From NCBI RefSeq assembly GCF_010728325.1, contig NZ_AP022570.1:682001-746000 (forward strand): 64,000 nt of DNA, in the 5' to 3' direction. The notes beneath the pieces are model-generated. The model made no database searches. It had not been told where the DNA came from and worked only from the letters and a program-made list of their open reading frames with translations. Origin of the DNA: Mycolicibacterium poriferae (GTDB lineage: Bacteria; Actinomycetota; Actinomycetes; Mycobacteriales; Mycobacteriaceae). Positions 8,578 to 17,414 of this stretch are shown here, piece by piece; positions within the stretch are counted from its first letter, which is position 1; every line of letters begins with the position of its first letter. Position numbers and translations under genes: made by a program.

Positions 8578-11360
8578 CGGACGTCGTCGATGCGACGGCC
8601 GAGCTCGGCGCGGGAGCGGATGCCCAGCTTGCGGTACACCCGACTGAGGTTGGACTCCACCGTCTTCGGGCTGATGAACAACGCCGACGCGATGTCGCGG
8701 TTGGTCATCCCGGTGGCGGCGAGCTCGGCGACCCGCTGCTCGGTGGGGGACAGCTGCGCCGCCGCGGACCGTCTGACGTTGGTGCGGGCCAACTCGTGGC
8801 GCACCCGCTCGACCCACAGCTGCGCACCCATGGCCTCGAAGCAGACCAATGCCTCGGCCAGCGTCGCCGACGCCGCCTCCTTGGCTTTCTGTCGCCGCTG
8901 CAGCTGACCCAGCAGCAGCTGCGTGCGGGCCCGTTCGAACGGCATCGGCACGCGATCGTGCGCAGCCATCGCTGCGCGCGCGCAATCCAGCGCGGCGTCG
9001 AGCGACCCCCGCGCGGCCAGGACCATCGCGCGGCACCGGTTGCCGGCGGCCAGCATCCATGCCCGGTCGAACTGCTGTCCCTGCGACAGCAGCAGAGCGC
9101 AGAGCTGCTCGGCCTCGTCGAGGCGGTTCAGCGACACCAACGCCTCGGCGGCGTCCGGCAGGAACCAGCCCTGCATCAGCTCGATGCCCGGCACCAGTGG
9201 CAACCGGTCGACCAGGGGTTGCAGCGCCTCGATCGCCGCGTCGAAGTCGCGGCGGGACACCGCGAGGAACCCGGCCGTCATGAGCGCCCAGTCGGCCATC
9301 CGCACCGAACCCGACTTCTGCACGGCTTCCAACACGGCGGCGCAATCCGCCTCGGCCGCCGCCTGCTGCCCCCGGTAGGCGGCCACCGCGGCGCGCACCG
9401 TCAACGGGATGACGTCGACGTGTTCACCGCCGAGCTGCTGGGCCCGGTGCACCGCCTCCTCGGCCTGCAGCGCGGCCTGCCCCAGATCCCCGCTCCACAG
9501 CGCGATCAGCGCGCTGTACGACTCGACGGCCATCATGTTGCGGTCATCGCCGCGCTGCAGGCAGTGCCGGCGCACAGCGTCGATCTGCGTGCGCGCGGCG
9601 TCCAGGTCGCCGGTCCAGGCCGACAGCAGCGCCTGCACGAAGCCGGCCCGCGACGGTGACGGCACGTCGTCGTCGGGCTCCTCGAGGGCCAGCGCGCGCT
9701 GCAGCGCCTCCTCGTCGACGCCGTGGCCGTGGATGAATGCCGTGTGCACCCACATCGTCTGCGCCTGCGAGATCAGCGACGGCACCCCGAGTTCTTCGGC
9801 GACCGACACGGCGCGGCGCGCGGTGGCCATCATCTCCTCCACCCACCCGGTGTCGTCGGTCCCGTCGGCAAAGGCGCCCATGCCCCGCGCGAACGTCAGC
9901 GACATCAGCGTCTGCACCAGCACCGGCGGTGCGTCGGCGGCGTCCTCGACGGCCTGGTTGAGCAGCTCGGCGGCGCGGGTGAAGTGATTGTCGTAGATAT
10001 GCACCGCGGCAAGCAGATTCAACGCGATCGCGCGCAGCCACCCCGGTCGCAGCTGCTCGAGTGCGTCGTCGAGCAGGGCGCGGGCGCGGGCGGCGTCGCC
10101 GGCCTGGAAGTGGTCGCCGGCGGCGCGCACCCGGCGCATCGGTTTGTCCCCGCCCAGCCCGATCGCGAGCTCGAGCAGTTCGGCCGCGGCCGCCGGGGCG
10201 CCACGCTCGCGGGCGCTCTGCGCGGCGGCGTCGAGCTCCGCCAGGGTGGCCTCATCGGAGGTGGTGGCTGCCAGCGCGAGGTGGCGGGCGCGCAGCTCCG
10301 GTGCCTGCTCGACGGCGGCCAGCGCACGGTGCGCCGCACGCCGTCGCGCCGGGGTGGCCTCGGCGTAGGTGCCGCGGGCCAGCAGCGGATGGGTGAAAAC
10401 GACGCGGTTGCCGTCGATGGCGACCACACCGTCGGTTTCGACGTCCTCGAGCAGCTCGACGATGCGTCCGGCCGTGGCACCGGCCGCGCGGGCCAGCAGA
10501 TCCACCGTCGCGGCCGACACACACGACAGCGTCAGGAGCACGTCGGCGGTGTCACCGCGGTAGCGGCCCGTTCGTTCGCGCACCACCTCGGCCAGCGTCG
10601 GGGGCAGGGCCGGTTGGGCGGCAGGCTCCCGGCTGCCGTCGAGCACACGGGCGAGCTCGATCGCATAGAACGGATTGCCGCCACTGATCTCGGCGATGCG
10701 GACCAGTTCGGCGCGCGGGAATCCGTGGCCGAACCGGTCGACCAGCACGCTGTGCAAGGCGCCGATCGACAACGGCTGCAAGCGCATCCGCGTCACGTCG
10801 TCGGGCAGCGACAGATCCAGCCATGCCGTGGCGGTCAGCCCGTCGGTGTCGCGGCGCTCGGTGGCCAGCACGCCGACGCGGCCCCGCAGCCGGCGGGTGG
10901 CGAATGCCAGCACCGCCCGGCTCGACGGGTCCAACCACTGGGTGTCGTCGATGGCCAGGATGGTCGGCGCGGTCGCGGCCGCCGCTTCGACGAGTGTGGC
11001 GAACGCGGCCGCGGTCACCCGCTGGTCGGTCACGGGCCCGTCGCCCCCGGCGCGGAACAGCACCCGGTCGATCGCGAGCCGCTGCAGATCGGGCAGCTGC
11101 GCGATCACCGCGGCGTCCACGTCGGCGAGCAGGTCCGCCACCGCCGCATAGGCCAGCACCGACTCGGCCTGACCGACACGTGCCGTCAGAACCCGGAACC
11201 CGCTCTGCCGGACCGCGGCGATCGCGGCCAGCCAGGCGGTTGTTTTGCCGATACCGGCCTCGCCGTCGAAAACCAGTGCGGCAGGACCGCGTTGCACCGC
11301 CGTCACGAAATCGGTGACCGCCTGGTGTTGCGGTTGATGTCCCGCCCCCTGGCTGGTCAC
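8574..11360 (-). CDS. Large LuxR-family regulator with N-terminal ATPase (LAL type)
   Basis: A 928-residue regulator. The N-terminal nucleotide-binding domain has a Walker A motif GEAGIGKTT near residue 36 and a Walker B-like TILAIDDTQWLD. A long Ala/Leu-rich helical-repeat middle follows, and the C-terminal LuxR helix-turn-helix reads LSPTEQRVAELAATGMTNRD then ISPKTVESNLSRVYRKLGI. Such proteins usually activate transcription on sensing a ligand or partner; the target here is unknown. GTG 11360 is chosen because the protein then begins shortly before the P-loop domain. The frame is open to 11906, but the upstream stretch is Arg/Pro-rich shadow sequence over the next gene. Confidence 0.85.
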   Translation of the reverse strand: MTSQGAGHQPQHQAVTDFVTAVQRGPAALVFDGEAGIGKTTAWLAAIAAVRQSGFRVLTARVGQAESVLAYAAVADLLADVDAAVIAQLPDLQRLAIDRVLFRAGGDGPVTDQRVTAAAFATLVEAAAATAPTILAIDDTQWLDPSSRAVLAFATRRLRGRVGVLATERRDTDGLTATAWLDLSLPDDVTRMRLQPLSIGALHSVLVDRFGHGFPRAELVRIAEISGGNPFYAIELARVLDGSREPAAQPALPPTLAEVVRERTGRYRGDTADVLLTLSCVSAATVDLLARAAGATAGRIVELLEDVETDGVVAIDGNRVVFTHPLLARGTYAEATPARRRAAHRALAAVEQAPELRARHLALAATTSDEATLAELDAAAQSARERGAPAAAAELLELAIGLGGDKPMRRVRAAGDHFQAGDAARARALLDDALEQLRPGWLRAIALNLLAAVHIYDNHFTRAAELLNQAVEDAADAPPVLVQTLMSLTFARGMGAFADGTDDTGWVEEMMATARRAVSVAEELGVPSLISQAQTMWVHTAFIHGHGVDEEALQRALALEEPDDDVPSPSRAGFVQALLSAWTGDLDAARTQIDAVRRHCLQRGDDRNMMAVESYSALIALWSGDLGQAALQAEEAVHRAQQLGGEHVDVIPLTVRAAVAAYRGQQAAAEADCAAVLEAVQKSGSVRMADWALMTAGFLAVSRRDFDAAIEALQPLVDRLPLVPGIELMQGWFLPDAAEALVSLNRLDEAEQLCALLLSQGQQFDRAWMLAAGNRCRAMVLAARGSLDAALDCARAAMAAHDRVPMPFERARTQLLLGQLQRRQKAKEAASATLAEALVCFEAMGAQLWVERVRHELARTNVRRSAAAQLSPTEQRVAELAATGMTNRDIASALFISPKTVESNLSRVYRKLGIRSRAELGRRIDDVR

Positions 11361-11494
11361 CGCAGCATCATCGCAGCCTGCGGTGCGGTCTGCTTCCCGT
11401 ACGGCGAAACTGTTTGCCGAAATCGCGGCGCCCGGCGCGGTTATGTCCGGGGCGTGATAGAACGACGAAGACTGGCCGGCCGGGGGGAGTGCAG

Positions 11495-12643
11495 ATGAAC
11501 GGCGACGGGGTGCAGGCCGTGCGCGGCGACACCGAGGCCGCATTGAGGGAGCTCTGCGGCCTGGTGGACGCGGCCCTCGACGAGTCGACCCCGGGCCTCG
11601 ACGGGCTGGCCGAGGTGGCCGCGGGCCTGAAGGCGGTGTACACCGCCGCGGTCGGGGCCGCGGAGCTAACGCGGGTGCGCACCGAGGACATCCTGGCCAC
11701 TCTGGCGCCGGCACCGGAGGAGACGGCCGCCGTCGACGCGTCGCTGCTGACCGAGCGGGGCGCCTGGACGCTGGAGAGAATGCGGCGGCGCGAGTCGGTG
11801 GAACCGTCGGCGGTGGCGCCGAAGCCGGGCCCGGCCCTGTCGGCGTTGCCCGCGGCCAAGCTGCCCTACCTGGAGCAGGCGCGCACCATCGACGACGTGA
11901 TCGCACGGTTCGACCAGATCATCGACTGGGCCATCGAATTCGGCACGAGCCTCGGGGGCCTCGGATATTTCGCCACCGTGTACCGGCGGGCCACCGTCGC
12001 CATCCGCGAGAAGATCCGCGCCGGAGACTACTTCGACGACAATGCGCGCATGGCGCGCTTCGACGTCATCTTCGCCCAGCGGTACTTCGACGCGCTCAAC
12101 GCGTACTTCCATCCCCGCGACTACCAGGCGCCCAGCCACGTCTGGCAGTGGTCGTTCGACGGCCACGAACACGACGCGCCGATCCTGTTGCAGCACATGC
12201 TGACCGCGGTGAACTCCCACGTGAATCTGGACCTGGGCATCGCGGCGATGCTGGCCGCCGAGGGGAATCTGGCGTCGCTCGAAGACGACTTCGACCGGAT
12301 CAACATGCTGCTGGCCGACGAGGTGTCGATATTCCTGGACACCGCCGGGCAACTCTCGCCGCGCGTCACGGTGCTGCGCCGGCTGGTGCCGTGCCAGGAC
12401 CGCGCGCTGAACCTGCTGTTGCGCGTCTTCCGCAACCTGGCCTGGTCGTTCGCCAACCAGCTCGACGCGCACACGAAACGGCGCCCCGACGACATCGCCG
12501 TGCACGACGCGTGGGCCGGGGTGCTGGGCTCCTACTACCTGCACACCACCGAGACGATCGACCGGCTGGTGCGGTGGATCGCCGACAAGGAGAGCCGAGA
12601 CGTGGCCTACAACGTGCGGGTGCTGGCCGGGCGCGGGAATTGA
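11495..12643 (+). CDS. DUF5995-family protein
   Basis: A 382-residue soluble protein. After a variable N-terminal helical region the conserved core starts near TIDDVIARFDQIIDWA. It includes GYFATVYRRATVAIREKI, the DNAR/FDVIFAQRYFDAL region and the His-rich WQWSFDGHEHD followed by NSHVNLDLGIA, typical of DUF5995 proteins. The grouped His and Asp residues suggest a metal site, but no activity is known to me. ATG 11495 is used because GGGGGAG lies about 9 nt before it. It is divergent from the LAL regulator, with 134 bp between the starts. Confidence 0.8.
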   Translation: MNGDGVQAVRGDTEAALRELCGLVDAALDESTPGLDGLAEVAAGLKAVYTAAVGAAELTRVRTEDILATLAPAPEETAAVDASLLTERGAWTLERMRRRESVEPSAVAPKPGPALSALPAAKLPYLEQARTIDDVIARFDQIIDWAIEFGTSLGGLGYFATVYRRATVAIREKIRAGDYFDDNARMARFDVIFAQRYFDALNAYFHPRDYQAPSHVWQWSFDGHEHDAPILLQHMLTAVNSHVNLDLGIAAMLAAEGNLASLEDDFDRINMLLADEVSIFLDTAGQLSPRVTVLRRLVPCQDRALNLLLRVFRNLAWSFANQLDAHTKRRPDDIAVHDAWAGVLGSYYLHTTETIDRLVRWIADKESRDVAYNVRVLAGRGN

Positions 12644-12689
12644 TCCGAATCAGTCCGTTCTCGGTCCGAGCGGCACATAGGCACCCCCA

Positions 12690-12705
12690 TGTGATCTAGT
12701 TCACA
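12690..12705. promoter_or_regulatory. CRP/cAMP-receptor-type binding site upstream of cstA
   Basis: The 16-bp sequence TGTGATCTAGTTCACA matches the CRP consensus TGTGA-N6-TCACA at every fixed position. It lies 55 bp before the cstA ATG. A TANNNT -10 candidate, TAGCAT, is at 12712-12717. If that box is used the site is centred about 26 bp before the transcription start, a position that would block RNA polymerase; activation would need a start further downstream. The match is seen directly and the direction of control is open. Confidence 0.75.
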
Positions 12706-12759
12706 CGGCGGTAGCATGGTGTCTCAGACTTACACCCCCTGCACCCAGATCGGAGCGAC

Positions 12760-14469
12760 ATGAACTCCGTCGTCCTCGCCGTGGTCGGCGTGGCCATGAT
12801 GGTCCTCGGGTACGTGCTGTACTCGAGATTCCTGGCCCGCCGCGTCTACAAGCTCCAGGACTCCTTCGTCACCCCCGCCCACGAGCTCGATGACGGCGTG
12901 GACTACGTGCCCACCAACAAGTACGTGCTGTGGGGCCACCACTTCACCTCCGTCGCGGGCGCGGCACCCATCGTGGGGCCCGCGATCGCCGTGATCTGGG
13001 GGTGGGTGCCGGCCTTCCTGTGGGTGACCATCGGCACCGTCTTCTTCGCCGGCGTCCACGACCTCGGCGCCCTGTGGGCCTCCAGCCGGCACAAGGGCAA
13101 GTCCATCGGGTCGCTGTCCGGGCAGTACATCGGCCACCGCGGTCGCAACCTGTTCCTCGTCGTGATCTTCCTGGTCCTGCTCATGGTCAACGCCGCGTTC
13201 GCCGTGGTCATATCCGGGCTCCTCGTCAACACGCCCACCGCGGTGATCCCCACCTGGGGCGCCATCGTCGTCGCGTTGCTCATCGGTCAGGCCATCTACC
13301 GGCTCAAGTGGAGCCTGCCCCTCGTGTCCGTCATCGGCGTCGCCGCCCTCTACGCCCTGATCCTGGTCGGCGACCGCTTCCCGGTGGTGCTGCCGGAGAC
13401 GGTCCTCGGACTGTCGGCGAACGCGTTCTGGATCGTGGTGCTCTTCCTCTACGCCGGCGTGGCCTCGGTGCTTCCCGTCTGGTTGCTGCTGCAACCGCGC
13501 GACTACATCAACGGTCTGCAGTTGTTCATCGCCCTGGGCATCCTCTACGGGGCGGTGCTGATCTCCGCTCCGACCGTGGTGGCGCCCGCGTTCAACGACT
13601 CCCTGCCCGAGGGCACGCCCAGCATCGTGCCGCTGCTGTTCGTGACGATCGCCTGCGGTGCGATCTCCGGGTTCCACGGGATCGTGGCGTCGGGCACGTC
13701 CTCCAAGCAACTGGACAAGGAGCCGGACGCCCGCTTCGTCGGCTACTTCGGTGCGGTCGGCGAGGGGCTCCTCGCGCTGGGCGCGATCATCGCGACCACC
13801 GCCGGGTTCCGGACCATCGCCGACTGGGAGGCCGTCTACTCCGCGTTCGGCCAGGGCGGGGTGTCCGCGTTCATCGAGGGCGGCGCCGCCATCGTCAACC
13901 AGGGCCTGGGCATCCCCGACGGGCTCAGCGCCACCATCCTGGCGACCATGGCCATCCTCTTCGCGGCCACCACCATGGACACCGGCATCCGCCTGCAGCG
14001 GTTCGTGGTGCAGGAGGCGGCCCACATCATCGGCTTCTCCCTCAACAAGGCCCTGGCCACCGTGATCGTCCTCGCCGTAGCCATGGGCCTCACCTTCGGC
14101 GCAGGCGGGGACGGATCGGGCGGAATGCTCATCTGGCCGCTGTTCGGCACCACCAACCAGCTGCTGGCCGGCCTCACCCTGTCGATCATCGCCGTGATCC
14201 TGCTGCGCAAGGGCCGCCCCGTGCTCCCGGTTCTGGTCCCGCTGGTGTTCCTGCTCGTGATGTCGGTCTACGCCCTGATCGTCCAGATGGGTGAGTTCTG
14301 GGCAGCCGAGAACTGGCTGCTGCTCGTGCTCGACGTCATCATCCTCATCGCCGCGGTGTGGGTCATCTTCGAGTCCGCGATCGTGATGTCCCGCGCGAAG
14401 AAGAGCCCGCCCGACCTCGACGAGGACGTCATGGAGGGCGCGGCGCCGGGGAAGCGGTCCTCCCCGTGA
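12760..14469 (+). CDS. cstA: CstA-family carbon-starvation / pyruvate-type transporter
   Basis: A 569-residue polytopic membrane protein. The conserved CstA core is clear: an N-terminal helix, the VTPAHELDDG(V)DYVPTNK region, HHFTSVAGAAPIVGPAIAV, GVHDLGALWAS, SGFHGIVASGTSSKQ, and a C-terminal bundle with LFGTTNQLLAGL. CstA/BtsT relatives take up pyruvate or peptides when preferred carbon is scarce. This is the short form; E. coli CstA is about 700 residues. GTG 14474, the start of the next gene, lies 4 bp after the stop, so the three genes here form one unit. A perfect CRP-type site is upstream. Leucine codons include many CTC, unlike neighbouring genes. Confidence 0.92.
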   Translation: MNSVVLAVVGVAMMVLGYVLYSRFLARRVYKLQDSFVTPAHELDDGVDYVPTNKYVLWGHHFTSVAGAAPIVGPAIAVIWGWVPAFLWVTIGTVFFAGVHDLGALWASSRHKGKSIGSLSGQYIGHRGRNLFLVVIFLVLLMVNAAFAVVISGLLVNTPTAVIPTWGAIVVALLIGQAIYRLKWSLPLVSVIGVAALYALILVGDRFPVVLPETVLGLSANAFWIVVLFLYAGVASVLPVWLLLQPRDYINGLQLFIALGILYGAVLISAPTVVAPAFNDSLPEGTPSIVPLLFVTIACGAISGFHGIVASGTSSKQLDKEPDARFVGYFGAVGEGLLALGAIIATTAGFRTIADWEAVYSAFGQGGVSAFIEGGAAIVNQGLGIPDGLSATILATMAILFAATTMDTGIRLQRFVVQEAAHIIGFSLNKALATVIVLAVAMGLTFGAGGDGSGGMLIWPLFGTTNQLLAGLTLSIIAVILLRKGRPVLPVLVPLVFLLVMSVYALIVQMGEFWAAENWLLLVLDVIILIAAVWVIFESAIVMSRAKKSPPDLDEDVMEGAAPGKRSSP

Positions 14470-14473
14470 GCCG

Positions 14474-14749
14474 GTGACGGTTCTCTACCGGCTGCGCTGC
14501 CTGCAGGCCCGACTCGGTGCGGGCCTGCACGAGTTCTACGTAGCCCCTTACCGGCGCACCTTCGCCCGTGCCCAGCGCGACGAGGAGGACCTGTTCATGA
14601 TGCTCGTCCTCTCCGAGGCGCTGGGCGTGCCGAATCCCGCCAGCTACTACACCGTGGAGCTGCTGCCCGTGGTCTATGACCGGTTCCACGAGTGGCACCG
14701 GCGGATGGGCATGGAACGCTCGCCCCTGGAGCACGTCTCGTGCTGCTAG
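14474..14749 (+). CDS. Small CstA-associated protein ending in Cys-Cys (cory-CC-star type)
   Basis: A 91-residue protein, mostly charged and helical, that ends ...[12 protein letters not shown]. The central stretch [18 protein letters not shown] is the most family-like part. I recall an NCBI family named cory-CC-star for proteins with this two-cysteine C-terminus, but cannot verify the match here. Classical CstA transporters are paired with a small YbdD/YjiX protein, and this gene sits in exactly that place, 4 bp after cstA. Its end overlaps the start of the ATPase gene. The terminal cysteines suggest metal or thiol chemistry, which is an inference. Confidence 0.75.
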   Translation: MTVLYRLRCLQARLGAGLHEFYVAPYRRTFARAQRDEEDLFMMLVLSEALGVPNPASYYTVELLPVVYDRFHEWHRRMGMERSPLEHVSCC

Positions 14750-15840
14750 ACCTCGCCACCGCGCGCCGGGTCCTGTTCGTCGGCGGCAAAGGGGGTGTCG
14801 GCAAGACCGCGGTCGCCTCCGCCACCGCTCTCGCCCAGGCCCGCGCCGGCCGGCGGGTGCTCGTCGTCTCGACCGACCCGGCCCATAACCTCGGGCACCT
14901 GTGGGAGCGCCCGATCGGGGACCGGATCACCCCGCTCGCCTGGGACCTCGGCGGCCCCGGAGGCGGCTCCACGGGTGGCGTCCTCGACGGCCTCGAGGTG
15001 GACCCGGCCGCCACGGCCGACGCGCACCTCGCCGCCGTGGGCGCCACGATCCGGGGGCTCATGCCCGAGCACCTCGCGTCCGAGGTCGACAAGCACATGG
15101 AACTCGCCCGCGACTCGCCAGGCACGCACGAGTCGGCGGTGCTGGAGCGGATCGCCGAGCTTGTCAACACCGGCCCGGCCGACTACGACCTCATCGTCTT
15201 CGACACCGCCCCGTCCGGGCACACCGCCCGGCTCATGGCGCTGCCCGAGATCATGTCCGCCTGGACGGAGGGGCTGCTGCGCCGCCGCGGCAGGGCGGAG
15301 AAGTTCGGGGCCGCCCTGCGGGGCCTCGAGGACCGGGATCCCGCGGGCGAGAGCACCGTGGGTACCGACAGGCCCCGGGACCCCCGCGAAGAGCGCGACC
15401 TGGAGATCCGGCGGATCCTGCTGCGCCGCCGCAAGCGGTTCGAGGTGCTACGGGAGACCCTGGTGGACGCCGCGCGCTGCAGCTTCGTCATCGTCCTCGC
15501 AGCCGAGCGGCTACCCGTCCTCGAGACCGTCGAACTGCACGAGCAGCTGGTCCGCGCCGGCGTGTCCGTGGGGGCGCTCGTGGTCAACAAGCGCTCGCCG
15601 GCCGACGCCGGAAACTTCCTCGCCGAGCGCCGCGCCCTGGAGGAGGTGCACGTCGCCGCCCTGCGCCGCGCGCTGCCGGACGTCCCGTTGGTGCAGGTCC
15701 CTCTGCTGCCGGGGGAGGTCGTGGGCCAGGAGGCGCTCGAACGTTTCGGGGACGCGCTCCCCCACGGGGACCCCGGGACCGTGACAGCCTGGCGCGCTCG
15801 ACCTCGGCCGCGGCCGACGCGAATGACGTGGCGCGCATGA
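14740..15840 (+). CDS. ArsA/Get3-type ATPase linked to CstA
   Basis: A 366-residue P-loop ATPase of the ArsA/Get3 class. The deviant Walker A is [10 protein letters not shown], followed by VSTDPAHN (switch I) and [17 protein letters not shown] (switch II). The C-terminal half carries [12 protein letters not shown], which corresponds to the nucleotide-base contact of the family. GTG 14740 is chosen: GGAG lies 8 nt upstream, the frame overlaps the last 10 bp of the Cys-Cys gene, and the P-loop then starts near residue 15. Of the first 20 leucine codons 14 are CTC, against a CTG majority in the adjacent pirin, suggesting transfer. No ArsB, ArsR or arsenate reductase gene is adjacent, so arsenic export is unlikely. 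Confidence 0.85.
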   Translation: MLLDLATARRVLFVGGKGGVGKTAVASATALAQARAGRRVLVVSTDPAHNLGHLWERPIGDRITPLAWDLGGPGGGSTGGVLDGLEVDPAATADAHLAAVGATIRGLMPEHLASEVDKHMELARDSPGTHESAVLERIAELVNTGPADYDLIVFDTAPSGHTARLMALPEIMSAWTEGLLRRRGRAEKFGAALRGLEDRDPAGESTVGTDRPRDPREERDLEIRRILLRRRKRFEVLRETLVDAARCSFVIVLAAERLPVLETVELHEQLVRAGVSVGALVVNKRSPADAGNFLAERRALEEVHVAALRRALPDVPLVQVPLLPGEVVGQEALERFGDALPHGDPGTVTAWRARPRPRPTRMTWRA

Positions 15841-15900
15841 CCTTCACCAGGGATGAACGTCCGGACACCGGGCTCACGCCACGATCGACCGGGAATTAAT

Positions 15901-15914
15901 CGGACCATAGTCCG
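15901..15914. promoter_or_regulatory. Inverted repeat before the pirin gene
   Basis: CGGAC-CATA-GTCCG is a perfect 5-bp-arm inverted repeat 12 bp before the pirin ATG. Its position at the promoter makes it an operator candidate, but no regulator can be named. There is no clear Shine-Dalgarno before the ATG. Confidence 0.35.
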
Positions 15915-15926
15915 GTTGACTGGGAC

Positions 15927-16901
15927 ATGCCTGCCATCACCGCCGACACCCTGACCCTGCCCCGCCTGACCGAACCCGCGCCGACCGACACCGAACGCCC
16001 GGTCCGGTCGGTGACCACCGGACTCCGCGGCTACGAAGGGGAAGGCTTCCCCGTCGTCCGCGCCTTCGCCGGGGTCAGCGCCCGCGACCTCGACCCGTTC
16101 GTGCACATGGATCAGATGGGCGAGGTGGAATACCAGCCCGGTGAACCGCGCGGCACCGACTGGCACCCGCACCGCGGCTTCGAGACCGTCACCTACATGA
16201 TCGACGGGCGCTTCGCTCATCAGGACTCCCACGGCGGTGGCGGCCTGATCACCGACGGTGCCACCCAGTGGATGACTGCCGGTTCGGGCATCCTGCACAT
16301 CGAGACCCCGCCGGCCGAGCTGGTGGACAGCGGCGGCCTCTTCCACGGCGTCCAGCTGTGGGTGAACCTGCCCAAGAAGGACAAGTTCGCCGCCCCGCGT
16401 TACCAGGCCATCGAAGGCGCCCAGGCCCGGCTGCTGTCCTCCACCGACGGTGGCGCATTGGTGCGCATCATCGCCGGGGACATCGACGGCAAGACCGGAC
16501 CCGGCATGACGCACACGCCGATCACGTTGGCGCACGCCACCATCGAGCCGGGTGCGCAGCTCAACGTGCCGTGGAACCGCGACTTCAATGCACTGGTCTA
16601 CGTGCTGTCCGGGCGGGGCTCGGTGGGGCCGGTGGCCCACCCGATCCAGCAGGGTCAGCTGGCGGTCTTCGGCCCCGGCGACCGCATCACCGTCGCCGCC
16701 GACGCCAGCCAGGACGGCAACCGTCCCGCGCTGGAGGTACTGCTGCTGGGCGGCAGGCCGATCCGCGAACCCGTCTTCCAGTACGGCCCGTTCGTGATGA
16801 ACTCCAAGGCCGAACTCATCCAGGCGATGGAGGATTTCAACGCCGGTAAGTTCGGTGCGATCCCGCCGGACGCCCTGATGCCGCACCGGCCGCTGCGCTG
16901 A
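15927..16901 (+). CDS. Pirin-family protein
   Basis: A 324-residue two-domain cupin of the pirin family. The N-terminal cupin has FVHMDQMGEVEY, TDWHPHRGFETVTYM and GRFAHQDS, giving the histidines and glutamate that bind iron in pirins, and TAGSGILHIETPP follows. The C-terminal cupin carries WNRDFNALVYVLSGRG. Bacterial pirins are described as quercetin dioxygenases or redox-responsive partners of metabolic enzymes; which applies here cannot be told. It follows the CstA module but uses mainly CTG leucine codons, so it is probably native. A second, distinct pirin lies at 58928. Confidence 0.9.
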   Translation: MPAITADTLTLPRLTEPAPTDTERPVRSVTTGLRGYEGEGFPVVRAFAGVSARDLDPFVHMDQMGEVEYQPGEPRGTDWHPHRGFETVTYMIDGRFAHQDSHGGGGLITDGATQWMTAGSGILHIETPPAELVDSGGLFHGVQLWVNLPKKDKFAAPRYQAIEGAQARLLSSTDGGALVRIIAGDIDGKTGPGMTHTPITLAHATIEPGAQLNVPWNRDFNALVYVLSGRGSVGPVAHPIQQGQLAVFGPGDRITVAADASQDGNRPALEVLLLGGRPIREPVFQYGPFVMNSKAELIQAMEDFNAGKFGAIPPDALMPHRPLR

Positions 16902-16940
16902 GCGGGTGGCTCGAGGGCGCTGAGCGGGTCGCCCGAGGTC

Positions 16941-17208
16941 GCCGAGAGTGAATCCCTTGGTCGCCGAGAGTGAATCCCTTGCGAATCTGCCGCCTGGATT
17001 TCGCACAGGATTCACACTCGGCGACTGCTCAGGCGCCGGGTGGCCATCGCGCGCGTCGAGAGTGAATCTCTTGCGAAGAATCGGCCGCCGGACCGTCGCA
17101 CAGGGTTCACGTTCGGCGACTGCTCAGGCGCCGGGTGGCCATCGAGCGCGCCGAGAGTGAATCTCTTGCGAAAAATCGGCTCGATCGTCGCGCAGGATTC
17201 ACGTTCGG
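16941..17208. repeat. Three tandem imperfect palindromes
   Basis: Three hairpin units lie at 16963-17022, 17055-17117 and 17150-17208. The left arm reads GCCGAGAGTGAATC(C/T)CTTGCGAA, the right arm is its near reverse complement ending TTCAC(A/G)(C/T)TCGG, and about 15 nt separate them. The linkers at 17023-17054 and 17118-17149 are nearly identical direct repeats (CGACTGCTCAGGCGCCGGG), making a period of about 95 bp. A lone extra left arm is at 16941-16956. The structure resembles REP/BIME-type intergenic repeats. No gene is seen in 16902-17414. Confidence 0.8.
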
Positions 17209-17335
17209 TGAACCCCCTCGGGTCCGGGCCGCGGACTACGTTCGGCGGACGCTTCGGGTCCGGGCCGTGGACTCCCGTTCGGTGAACCCCCTCGGGTCCG
17301 GCACGCGGACTCACACTCGGCGAACCCCACAGTTC
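17201..17335. repeat. 37-bp imperfect tandem repeat, about 3.5 copies
   Basis: Units start near 17201, 17238, 17275 and 17313. Each begins with a variant of ACGTTCGG(T/C)G, has CGGGTCCGG in the middle and ends GCGGACT. The last unit is partial and returns to the CACTCGGCG form of the palindrome arm, so this array appears to have grown from half of the preceding hairpin units. It ends about 80 bp before the stop of the FUSC gene. Confidence 0.7.
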
Positions 17336-17414
17336 CGGGCCGCGGGCGCAGGGGCCGGACGCGCCGGGGCCGCGGGCTCAGTGGCCGGGCCCCCAGCCGA
17401 CCATCTCCCGTCGG

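Noticed and set aside
14740..15840. Arsenic-resistance ATPase ArsA
   Set aside because: No arsB, arsC, arsR or arsD is adjacent. The gene is locked into an operon with cstA and a Cys-Cys small protein.
15183..17015. 610-residue minus-strand frame opposite the ATPase and pirin genes
   Set aside because: It runs across two real genes and an intergenic repeat block and is Arg/Gly/His-rich without motifs.
16941..17335. Possible CRISPR array
   Set aside because: The units are palindromes with conserved linkers, not identical repeats with unique spacers, and there is no cas gene.
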